DNA from: Morella rubra
Taxonomy: Eukaryota > Streptophyta > Magnoliopsida > Fagales > Myricaceae
NCBI GenBank assembly: GCA_003952965.2
Contig: CM025849.1
Location: 9,343,885 to 9,407,884 of the forward strand
Direction of reading: 5' to 3'
Length of the DNA: 64,000 bases
Below are positions 1-10,250 of this stretch, piece after piece. Numbering within the stretch: position 1 is the first letter of the stretch; every line of letters starts with the position of its first letter. The translations under genes and the position numbers were made by a program. A model generated the notes under the pieces. The model was not told the origin of the DNA. It saw only the letters and a program-made list of their open reading frames with translations, and made no database searches.

Positions 1-463
1 ACACTGAAAGACAATCTTGTTTTAAATATTTAATTGTGGACAAAAAATTGTATTAACTTGCATTGAATGCGTAAAGAGTTCAACATAGCAAGTCCTAAAG
101 GATCAAATCAAAATTATTTTTTTTTTGATATCGCAAATCAAAATTCTGAAACTAGGTCATTTTAACAACTATAAGTTTGGTAAAACATCTCACAAACTAT
201 GTGCAATATGGGAGAGAGATGTAAGTGGCCGATCTACAGAATACTTTTCAGGTCTCTGACTGATCGCTAAATCAAATTTAATTCTAGCCAAAGGAATCAT
301 CATGTTACTGTTTGTAAGTCTACCTTTAAAAGATGATGTAGAATTGCGTAAACAACTGTTGCCTCATATTGTCAATTATAAAACCCTCGCAACCCCTAAC
401 CCATGACCCTCCAAAAAACATGGAAAATGAAGAAGTAAACATAAACAACAAACTTTAAGTGAC
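1..463. other. Noncoding DNA 3' of the last visible PHD-gene exon
   Basis: This stretch begins with the donor site GTCACTT of the exon ending at 464, so it should be intron of the PHD-finger gene. It is AT-rich. I looked on the minus strand for the expected C-terminal acetyltransferase exon and did not find it. Confidence 0.5.
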
Positions 464-3286
464 CTTTTCAAGCTCATTCATCAATATGCGACACATTCCA
501 CGTCGACGGTATCGGACTCTAGTAGCAATAAGCGGTATCTCTGCCACCTTCTCTCCATGTATCCTAAAACAGGAAAATAACAATTTAGACTATTATAATT
601 TAAAAAAGTAAAACCTAAGGGATGTCATAGTCTGAACTCGGACCTTACAGTAGCCACAGCAATAATTTCATCGTCTCTCTCCAAAAGCACTGTGTAGAAC
701 CCTCGAAAATTCAAACGTTTGAGCTCTGACCTGAAATGTTTCAAGTCATAAGATCATGCCCCCGTACTAAAATTGATAAATTCCCTGAAGACTGCCATCA
801 GGCCATGGGTTGGGGGGGAAGGCAAGCATATTTCAATGGCATGCAGAGGCACAGGTGGCAAACACAGAGATAAGAATTTTCAGATTTTCGTGTTTGTCCA
901 AAATGGAAGTCCATATTTGGTGATTAGATATGTAGGATCTCACAGATTTACATTCATGTTTTAACCAATGTAAAAGAGTAAATGATAAACAATGCCAGAA
1001 AGGGCCATTGATTAAGTAAAGAAATAATTATGAACTATGAAATGAAACAATTATGTACTGGCACCAAAGTAAAGGGGAGTTAACACAACTAAATAGAACA
1101 AACAAACTTTTACCCTCGAGTGAAAATAACATCTTCAACAAGATCTCTCTGAGTGCGAGATTCCTTAATTGGTTCAAAACACTCATGCATCACTTCGAGA
1201 GCAACATTGAGCTTGCTATGATTCTCTGACAAGGCCTCAACGTCATGAGTATCAGGCGTCATAGGCTTTAACAATTTCCAAGTCAGATTGTCCTCACCCA
1301 CTGGAAGTGGTTTGCCTAAAATCTTTTGGAGGCCTAAGAGTATCTGCAAAAATGAAGTGGTCAATAACAGACGTGTAAGATGGGATTTTGAGACAATACA
1401 TAAATGAAGCCATCTTTAATGTACTGTTTCTCATGCATACTACACTAACCCCATTAGCTACTAAAAGAATGAAATAGCAATCAAATTAAAATTACCTCTG
1501 CTTACAGTCTTATAATCCTGTCCTACAAAAGATAACAGCCATTTATGGTCACTCAATCTGCTCTTTTAATGTCAATATTAAATGTGAATAGATCTCCCTA
1601 GCAAATATTTCTCCACACTTGGACCGCATTAATGATAACCTGAACTTCTTTTCCCATCGGAACCTAGAAATAGATATTGCAACTATAAAAATGTAATCGG
1701 AAAGAATCCGAGACCTTTGTTTGCATAACAACTAGAACTTCCCAAGAGACAACTTACTGCTAGCTTCTATATTCTTTGCTTTTGAATTTCCTCTTCAAAA
1801 TTATTAGCAGTGAGTTCATGTGGTAATCATTACTTTGGCCAATTATGCATGGAATGATCAAAATTCTCTAGGTTTCCCACCTTTGGAATAATTCATCCTC
1901 AAATGTTAAATTTGAACTTCAAATTCGATGAAAAGAAAAGATTGTAAGAGAAACATACAGAAAATGCATCTTCCACATTACTAGAAAGCTAATTAGAAAA
2001 TGTCTTTATGAGATAATTTGAACATGTAAAAGAAAAAACAAATGATGCCCTAGTTGTTCAAAATCAACTTCATTTTTTTTATATGGAGTAAAAGATATGC
2101 TACGAAACAACTTTGAAATAATAACTGCCAAAGCCAACCCCAGTGGACACAATTATTGATACTGGAGAAAAGTGGATCAAAATACCTGCGCACACTTTTT
2201 GCAGCAGAACCATTTTTCTTCAGGACAAGTTTGCAGCCTATCTTCCCCTCTATTTCTTAAGCAGCCAATGTGATCTACATCATATTGACAAAACATGGTA
2301 CCGTGAGAATGTCAGAGCATACATTTACATAACCTATATTACATGTGTTTTAGCTACAGAGATCAAATTAGCCTACATTTATGCTCGCACTGGTTGCAAG
2401 TGTGAAGACTGCCATCAACTGGTTGTGCACTGTTGTTCCTGTATTTCATGTGCCCGCAAATTGCACAACAGCATGATGGGCAGAACCAATCACCATCCGG
2501 AACATCCTACAGAAACAAAGCAATGCCCAGTCCACCACAAAAATAATGGCCTATATGATATAATTCGTAAGAAAATGCCTTGATGTTTAACAAGGAATCA
2601 GGCAACTATGTGATCTGAGCTGAATATACATGGAAAATTTTCTCTACCTTCAAATTTATGCAACCCTGGTGAAATGCAGATGGACATTCGTCGCATAAAA
2701 CCAATTCACCGCCATAGTGACATACGGTACAAATGTTGTCATTTTCTCCTTCATGAGAAGTCCCCTTATTCCTACCACGTGTTTTTCTGGCATAGCTTCC
2801 CGTCTTCTTACCTCGTATGACCTGCATTTGGCAATCAAACAGAGACCTGCCATCTTCCAGAAAAATATTGGCAGCTGGTCTGCGGTACTTGCTGCCAGCA
2901 TGAACTTCGAAGTTAGAAAGAGTAAACACCTTCTCACAACAGCTGCACTTTATCCCATCGCGAGTTATCCGCCCTTCTGCCATTGAATGGAAGTTCTTTC
3001 TGCTACAGTATCGTACTTTTGCTCTAGGCAGCACCACATTGTTGTCTATCAACCACGAGAGTACAGTTCGAGGATTGTGGTGTGAGGATTTAGGAGCAAC
3101 CACCTGCTTAACTCTTTTACTTGATAGTAGCATACAGGTTGGACGACTACTTTCTAGATCACCTCTTAAATTTGGTAATGGTCCAGAAGCCTTTCTTCTT
3201 TTTAATTTCGGGAGGCTCTCTTTTAAACTTAACATAGGAGTCTTGGAGCTCTTATGTAGTCCACGCATATCGTAATCCACAACAGC
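464..3286 (-). CDS. IDM1/ROS4-like PHD-finger and GNAT acetyltransferase domain protein (partial, both ends missing)
   Basis: Six exons with GT-AG borders read in one frame: >3286-2648, 2506-2377, 2274-2186, 1343-1114, 730-644, 563-464. Junction phases all fit and no frameshift is seen. In order the protein shows a basic lead, a TPL-binding-type domain ([20 protein letters not shown]), a first PHD finger ([21 protein letters not shown], continuing after the intron as [13 protein letters not shown]), a second PHD-like finger ([14 protein letters not shown] ... WFCCKKC) and a GNAT acetyltransferase core ([28 protein letters not shown], then [17 protein letters not shown], the acetyl-CoA loop). 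This order is that of the Arabidopsis IDM1/ROS4 group, nuclear histone acetyltransferases that read chromatin and counter DNA methylation; the exact role here is inferred. The 5' end is lost in the gap. The last exon or exons (normally a VERLVLPA-like strand and FGF region) are not seen in bases 1-463 and presumably lie left of the window. Confidence 0.88.
1344..2185 (-). other. 842-bp intron of the PHD-finger gene
   Basis: Intron between the exon ending CCKKCAQ and the exon starting [11 protein letters not shown]. It is AT-rich, and the open frames in it show no recognisable protein. Confidence 0.6.
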
Positions 3287-4286
3287 NNNNNNNNNNNNNN
3301 NNNNNNNNNNNNNNNNNNNNNNNNNNNNNNNNNNNNNNNNNNNNNNNNNNNNNNNNNNNNNNNNNNNNNNNNNNNNNNNNNNNNNNNNNNNNNNNNNNNN
3401 NNNNNNNNNNNNNNNNNNNNNNNNNNNNNNNNNNNNNNNNNNNNNNNNNNNNNNNNNNNNNNNNNNNNNNNNNNNNNNNNNNNNNNNNNNNNNNNNNNNN
3501 NNNNNNNNNNNNNNNNNNNNNNNNNNNNNNNNNNNNNNNNNNNNNNNNNNNNNNNNNNNNNNNNNNNNNNNNNNNNNNNNNNNNNNNNNNNNNNNNNNNN
3601 NNNNNNNNNNNNNNNNNNNNNNNNNNNNNNNNNNNNNNNNNNNNNNNNNNNNNNNNNNNNNNNNNNNNNNNNNNNNNNNNNNNNNNNNNNNNNNNNNNNN
3701 NNNNNNNNNNNNNNNNNNNNNNNNNNNNNNNNNNNNNNNNNNNNNNNNNNNNNNNNNNNNNNNNNNNNNNNNNNNNNNNNNNNNNNNNNNNNNNNNNNNN
3801 NNNNNNNNNNNNNNNNNNNNNNNNNNNNNNNNNNNNNNNNNNNNNNNNNNNNNNNNNNNNNNNNNNNNNNNNNNNNNNNNNNNNNNNNNNNNNNNNNNNN
3901 NNNNNNNNNNNNNNNNNNNNNNNNNNNNNNNNNNNNNNNNNNNNNNNNNNNNNNNNNNNNNNNNNNNNNNNNNNNNNNNNNNNNNNNNNNNNNNNNNNNN
4001 NNNNNNNNNNNNNNNNNNNNNNNNNNNNNNNNNNNNNNNNNNNNNNNNNNNNNNNNNNNNNNNNNNNNNNNNNNNNNNNNNNNNNNNNNNNNNNNNNNNN
4101 NNNNNNNNNNNNNNNNNNNNNNNNNNNNNNNNNNNNNNNNNNNNNNNNNNNNNNNNNNNNNNNNNNNNNNNNNNNNNNNNNNNNNNNNNNNNNNNNNNNN
4201 NNNNNNNNNNNNNNNNNNNNNNNNNNNNNNNNNNNNNNNNNNNNNNNNNNNNNNNNNNNNNNNNNNNNNNNNNNNNNNNNNNNNNN
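3287..4286. other. Scaffold gap, exactly 1,000 N
   Basis: Run of exactly 1,000 N, so the length is probably a placeholder. It removes the 5' part of the PHD-finger gene on the left and directly touches the foldback left end of the next contig. The long frame that can be drawn across it is an artefact of reading N as coding. Confidence 0.99.
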
Positions 4287-5729
4287 TCAACACGAATAGT
4301 CTTTTAAATTGTATCCACTTCCTTCTCTCTTCACATTTTTTGTAATTTCCTTGCCTCTAATTATCCACACAATAGTCCGTTTCAAAAATCATTGAGTTGG
4401 AATATACACCGCAAATCCAATTGGCCCAAGAGAATGGCCTATATGGTGCACGAAGGACTAAGGGTGATTTTAGAAGACCTTCATCAGTCTCAAACTGATA
4501 AACAAACTTGACAAACTGGTCATAATCAGGTCGAGGGCCATCAAACTCCTAGAATTCGATTTCTCATGCTCATGGGCTTCATAAACAATACAATAGGAAT
4601 AACCATACCACTTGCCATTATCATCAAAGTCTTCATGCAACTTAAGAGTTATACAAGAATCAGTGCTTCTAATGTTGTACCACTCTGGTAGTCCAGATCC
4701 CAACTAGAGCCACATACCTTGTAAAGTAAAAACCAAAGAAAGAAAGATGTTAATTGTTATGTTTTAAACAATTACTTTCACAAAAGATCTTGTCAATACA
4801 CAACAATAACTTTTGTGTTATCACTAGAGAAAGAGACTCACAATACGGCTTTTCGTCAGTAAAAAATAATCACTTTCTTCGCCCAAGTTTTTAGCATAGA
4901 AAAATCTACCAACATAAAGAATATAGAAATGCTCCAAATATTCCTTAAACCTTGAAACTGAAGTTCCCCCAAGTCTTGAGCAACCAGATAAATCGAGAAC
5001 TTTAAGAGACGGCAGACTACAAATAACACTCGGAAAGGTTGAAAGTTTTTTGCAATCAAGCAAGGACAGTATGGTAAAGACAAGATAAAGACTTGAATGA
5101 TACGGGTAATTCTCAATGGCAGTCTCATTCAAATAAAGTAACCACAAAGATGTCATATTTCCCACAATATTTGGGAATTTCTTCAGTCTTGAACAACCAG
5201 AAAGATACAAATTTCAAGAGATTCTAAGCTGATCTTGTCAGGAAGGTTTTTAAGACATTTGCAACCATGTAAATTCAATCGTCTAAGTCGTTTGAGAACT
5301 CCAATGGATGTGTGTACCTTAGATAGACTCGTACAACCTTCAAGATCAAGTATCTCAAGATTTGGGACTCCAGTGAAATCTGGTATCTCCATCAAGCTCT
5401 TAGAGCAACTAATGTCAAAGTATTTCAAGTTGCCTAAACTCTAGTACAAATTGGAAAATAAAACATGAGTGAACGTATCTGAAAAAAAGACTAAGAATAA
5501 ACATGCAACTGAATAATAATACTACCTTTGTTCCCTTCCAAAGTTGTTTGATGCTACTGTAAGGCATGCTAAGTTGAACAAGATGGTCTAATTGGAAATT
5601 GGTCAGCAAGTATTTTAATTGGAATCCCAACCAGTCCATCACACGTAACTCATTGGTTGGCATGGATCTTAAAAGATCATGTGGCCATAGGATGGTACAT
5701 AAGTACTTGTCATGAAGTTTAGAAAAGTT
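4287..5729 (-). pseudogene. TNL resistance gene fragment: LRR and C-terminal domain, left palindrome copy
   Basis: Minus-strand copy of the fragment at 14586-16154. From the interior outward it reads a first LRR exon (SKLHDKYLCTILWPHDLLRS), a second LRR exon (IPDFTGVPNLEILDLEGCTS, LNLHGCKCLKNLPDKI, LYLSGCSRLKKFPNIVG) and the post-LRR domain (GSGLPEWYNIRSTDSCITLK). TIR and NBS parts are missing: the homology starts right at the CACTA-like terminus at 5730. Frames are broken by 1-nt indels relative to the two sister copies, for example around 5100-5210 and 4550. The end next to the gap is ragged. No product is expected. If the palindrome is an assembly foldback, this copy does not exist separately in the genome. 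Confidence 0.85.
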
Positions 5730-7311
5730 AACTACAAGAATTTTGACTTTAGGTGTCAAATTTTTGCGTGTCAAAAATAATTTTAACACCAAACAATAGC
5801 TTCCCTAACAAAAAATTAAGTGCATAAGGGAATTTGTTTATGGAGGTAAAAACCCGTTCACACGCTAAAGAAAACTACTCGGACATGTTTTCGAGCGACG
5901 AACGGCCAAATGTCACAAATCCATGACAAAAATTTTTCGTCATAAATTTTACAAATGTGTCCCCACATGTTTAAGTCACCCAAATGTCTTTTTAAGAAAA
6001 ATAAACCGTCACAAACAAATAACTAATGTCTAGACGTGTTTGTAATAGTCGTCCGAACTATAGTAATGACAAAAATGCTTTATAGTTGTTCACGTTTGGA
6101 TGAAACATACCCGTGCTCATAAGGTTTCAGTGACAAATGAAATTTTCACCCAACTGTGGCAATTACTAAATCATCACTAAATATGATTACTATCTGTATG
6201 TGTCAGTGAGGGTTGTCCACATGCTTATTGCAAGCCATGCATGATTGACAAGTGTCTACCACAAATAGTCATGCTATACAACTGTGTCCGTTTGCACGGT
6301 TATTGTATGTCTTGACGATAGTGGTAGTTTTTTTGCCAAATACTCTCCTTCCACATTGCACGTTCCAGACATGTGCCTACTACAAGAAGTTCGAACAACC
6401 CATAGCCCGTTCAAACGGTGCATCATTTTAGGAGATTTTCTCAACGATTTAAGTTGTGGCATTTAATGCACGTCCAATCGGCGTTCGCACTGTCACGAGG
6501 TGTGTCGATAGTCTGGATGGTTTTTAAGTTCGAAGACGAATGATCAGAGCCATTTTAAATGCGAAGTTAAAACTTGGCTTAACCTCCGTCAAACTCCTCT
6601 GTCAATTTCTCTACGTTTTTGCTCTCAAATCTTTCCATTTCTTCTATTTCATGGATTCTTCATTTCCAGGGTGTTTCATATCTTTTTATTTCATGGACAG
6701 AGCTCATCTTTAAACGCAAGTTCCAGGTGCATTTCTATTTTTTGTTTAAATCTTGTTCTTATTTTTGGATTACTTCCTTTCCAGAATAATGTTGTATTAT
6801 TGCTTATTTGGTAGTTGATAATGTATCTATGGTATTACGTTAATCTTTAAATCAATTTTGAGGGCATGAAATCTTGTTAAAAATGTTAATTTTGCGTTTA
6901 TAACAATTTCTTGTGATTGTAGGATTGTTTAGGCAATATTTTGGTGTTAGTTTGGTTATATTTTTGGGTGGTTGTGAGGTGGAGAGGACATCGGCCATGG
7001 CTAAGTTGACTCGGTCATCTTCCCCAACATGTTCAGACAGGTTATTTGCCTCAGGATGGTTATTGTTTATAATATTTAATTATTTTTATTACTATTCGAG
7101 CAATATTTGTTGACGTGAGAATGTCTTTGGAATTAGACGTCATTTGCTTAAAGTATTTTAATACTTTTATACTGTCCGGACAATACATTTTGTCCCGTGC
7201 TTATAGGATTGTCTGTGATGTTGTCGTTTGTTTAGAATACGTTATTATTTTTTACGTCCAGATGTCTATCTGAACTGTGCAAACAATTTTGTCTTAGATG
7301 TTATATTACGA

Positions 7312-7329
7312 TGGTGTGTGTGTGTGTGC
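7312..7329 (+). repeat. Short (GT)n microsatellite
   Basis: GTGTGTGTGTGTGTGC-type run inside the CACTA-like element. The inverted counterpart lies near 13090-13105 as (CA)n. Confidence 0.8.
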
Positions 7330-7659
7330 AGACAGTGTTCGTATCCATTCGGACAGTTGCTATAGAGTATGTTTTTTAGACAGCGATGTTTGCATTTAAA
7401 ATATATTTTTTAAATTGTACGGACAGTTCTGTCTTCATTCGAACATTTTGTTTTACTAAACTTCATCATTTTTCTTATGAATATCACCTTGCGGATGCCA
7501 TGTTTTATATTTACTAACCATCCAAATGGATAACACTAACACTAATTTTTATTTTTTAAAACAAATTAAAAAATGTTGAAGCACCACTGTTCTATGTCTG
7601 CTTCTAGCTCAGCTCCAGAGAGCTCAAGGCTGTAGAGACCTAGCAGTATAGATAATTAC

Positions 7660-8717
7660 ATGACTATGGACAAGCAAAGGGCTGAGATCCTTACTCGAGC
7701 TGTCATCGTGGAGCGAGAGTTGCATTTCTTAATTTTTCGGAGATGCGATTTGAGGGTCGGAGCATTAGGGATATCATGGAAACTAAGGTTGGATCGAGTT
7801 CTTTAAGAGAATCGGCCCGACATCCATTGATTTGGTCCCAGAGTTTAATGCAGCGTTGCTAGATGTGTCTGATATTGACGCTCTAGTATGGCATATCACT
7901 TTAGGTGGTGTGTCATTTCAGCTATCGGCAAACATCCTAGCGATCTATATGGGTATGCAGAGGCCTGTTGGAGCCTTCCCTGCCGTGGAGATCCCAAACA
8001 GGCCTATTGGGGAGGATGTCTTATGGACACTTCAGGATTAAGATGTGGTGGTCGGTCCTTTTACTTTCATACACCTCATCTTCACCTTCGACATCGAGCC
8101 AAGAGCTCACACAACAGAGTGTCCCATAGCGAGGGGCGAGCTAATGCTAATGATGGCTAAAGGTGTGGTAGTGGATCTACCTCTTTATATCTTTATGACT
8201 TTGCGGTTCGAGACGAAGACCCAGTCGGTATCTAGGCTATTGTACAGATTTATCCTGAGATAGTTCCTACAGGATGTGGGCTGCATAGATACTCTGTACA
8301 AGGATAAGAGGAATCCTCTTGCTCTGATCTGTCAGACCACTTTGAACAGTTCTGAAGCTCAGCTTCTACGACATCAGGCATGGCGCGGTTGCCGGTGCCG
8401 TAGAGACTCTGTCAGTGCTCGCATGGTGGAGCTGAGCGAGATAGCAATTGCTCCCACCCATAGTTTGTACGTCGATCGCAGTTCTTGGCTCAACACTCTA
8501 GAGAGCTACTACGTTCTAATCAATAGCACACTAAAAGGAGGTCAAGACTATGAGGAAGGATCTCGAGAGCATTCAGCAGCGGATGCCCGACTTGCAGTTG
8601 TTTTTGAACACCACTCCGGTACAGCTGTGGACCCTCACGAAACAGGTGGGCACTATCGAGGAGCTACTGCGAAAGATGAATGAGTCCCTCGGACCTCCTG
8701 AGCAGCCTGCACCATGA
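7660..8717 (+). pseudogene. Putative plant transposon protein, broken, left palindrome copy
   Basis: ATG at 7660 opens MTMDKQRAEILTRAVIVERE. A 1-nt loss near 7720 shifts the frame. It resumes as VPEFNAALLDVSDIDALVWH and GGVSFQLSANILAIYMGMQR, and stops at a TAA near 8039 that is shared with the other arm. Beyond the stop, coding-like sequence continues (FETKTQSVSRLL, EIAIAPTHSLYVDRSSWLN, LQLFLNTTPVQLWTLTKQVG), ending at a TGA at 8717. The layout resembles the family Pfam calls putative plant transposon protein, whose function is unknown; that link is from memory. A regulatory or accessory transposon role would be a guess. Confidence 0.6.
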
Positions 8718-10169
8718 TCTTAGCCCACTTTTATTATTGTATTTAGTTCGATTTTATGATGTGTATGTTTTATGGACATCTTTTGACATATATGTGTTTT
8801 TATTTTGGATATTTATTTTGATTATATTTTATGATAACTACTTTTGATATTGATGTTGATCGTGCGTTATCTACATGATTAACTTATAATTAGTTATTGT
8901 TGCTTAACTTTGCATATTAATTATAAAGATATCTTAACAAATTTAAATGGTAGCATATCCTATAACGTAAATGTGGTAATAAATTTGTAATATGAATTTA
9001 TGTAATATATTATATAATTGGTTTAAACAATTAACAATACTGTTGGAACGTATCTAAAACCGTTCAATCATATTTAATTGTCTAGATAGGACAATGTCTT
9101 TTCGAAGAATGAAAATGGTGTCATTTAAAAAAAATCTAACCGTCCAGATGGGCATTATAATCGTTGGGACGCGTCAAGCATTTTGGCGATCATGTTTCAC
9201 CCAGATAGTGTTCAGACGTATTTGCAGACATCCAAATAGTTTTTACACAGAATCCATGAAATCTAGAAATGATGCTCAATTGCGAAAGTCTCCGAAAAAT
9301 TCCCCAAAATTTCTTAAATCCGGTTGAGCTCCCATATGTACTGAAACATTGTTTAGTTGGTGATAGAAGGAGATTGAAGCATAGATTGAAGTGATTTTGG
9401 GCATTTTACATTGTATTCTCGAATTTATTCGTTTATTGATTTTTCCTCCTCATTTTTATTTCTAAGTATTCTTTTGATTATACATGCACCTAACAACTTA
9501 AATGCATGTTATATTGTAGAAAATTAGTGGCAAAGGTGCTGGAGAAAGGAGATTTCAAAGCTTTATTTGCTTAAAGTGGTACAAGAGTGTTGTATTTCTT
9601 GGGTTTTTGTGGGTTTTGATTGAAAACATGTGTTTGTGTTGGATTTTTGTTGTTTAATTATTTGGGTAGATTATAATCATGTTTAGTTGGGATTTGAGGT
9701 CGATTTGATGCGAAATATGGAAGTATTGGTATGTTTTTGTATCAAAAATGCATCTGTCACCAGCAATTTTTGCGAAGACTCTATTTCTTCGACAATCGCA
9801 GTCCGAACGTCGCTTGTAACCGTCCGAACGAATGTTCTAGCAATGTACAGGCTTTCGGACAGTTACATAAGGGTGCAGACCATGTGTATTTGAAATGACA
9901 TGGTTTGGTTTTGCCTGTGTGGATGGTTTATATACTGTTCGAACGGTTTTGTGTTAATTGACTTTATGAATATTTATTTTTCCGTTTGCAAATAGTAGCC
10001 CTTAGACCTGTTTGGGAATTACCGATTGTTTTTGTTGCTAAACACACAGTAATTCTTGAATTATCTAAATTGTGGATAGTTTGGGTTTAGACTATCCATA
10101 ATGTACATAAATGTTTGCATCATTATGCATGACGTAGTTAGAAATTTCGGTGTTACTTTCTTTTTGTCC

Positions 10170-10250
10170 TTCGGATGCATATTCAGCATTGTGCTCACAT
10201 ACTTGTCATTTGAAAGTGAGTGTGTAATCTTAATTTTGAATGCTTGTAAG
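10170..10250. other. 81-bp unpaired loop at the centre of palindrome 1
   Basis: Between the exactly matching inverted stretches 10141-10169 and 10251-10279 lie 81 bases that do not pair with each other. A short unique spacer between very long arms is what either a genuine foldback duplication or a missed-adapter long read would leave. Confidence 0.85.

Larger units (their letters stand above)
4287..10169 (+). repeat. Left arm of large palindrome 1 (inverted copy of 10251 to about 16.0 kb)
   Basis: Read on the minus strand this arm repeats 10251 to about 16.0 kb almost base for base. Paired positions sum to about 20,418-20,420 near the centre (9687 with 10731; 10141-10169 with 10251-10279) and to about 20,310 further out (6284 with 14030; 4703 with 15606). 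The shift of about 104 bp comes mostly from indels near 6640-6850. It contains half of a CACTA-like element and an LRR/C-terminal TNL fragment. In its last 170 bases next to the gap (4287-4460) the match to the partner drops sharply, with scattered indels. Confidence 0.93.
5730..10169 (+). mobile_element. CACTA-like (En/Spm) transposon, half element, left palindrome copy
   Basis: The outer end reads AACTACAAGAATTTTGAC, one base from the canonical CACTACAAGAA start of plant CACTA elements, followed by GTGTCA-type subterminal sequence. Short motifs related to GTCCGAACGG/CCGTTCGAACGG recur in both orientations (for example near 6290, 6410, 7345, 7420, 9800-9870 and 9940), as expected of CACTA subterminal repeats. 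The frame at 7660-8717 is a degenerate transposon protein. Only one terminus is present; where the other should come, the sequence turns round at the palindrome centre. Confidence 0.7.

Noticed and set aside
3229..4293. Long minus-strand open frame across the first gap
   Set aside because: It is nearly all N; only a few real codons at each side, so no evidence of coding.
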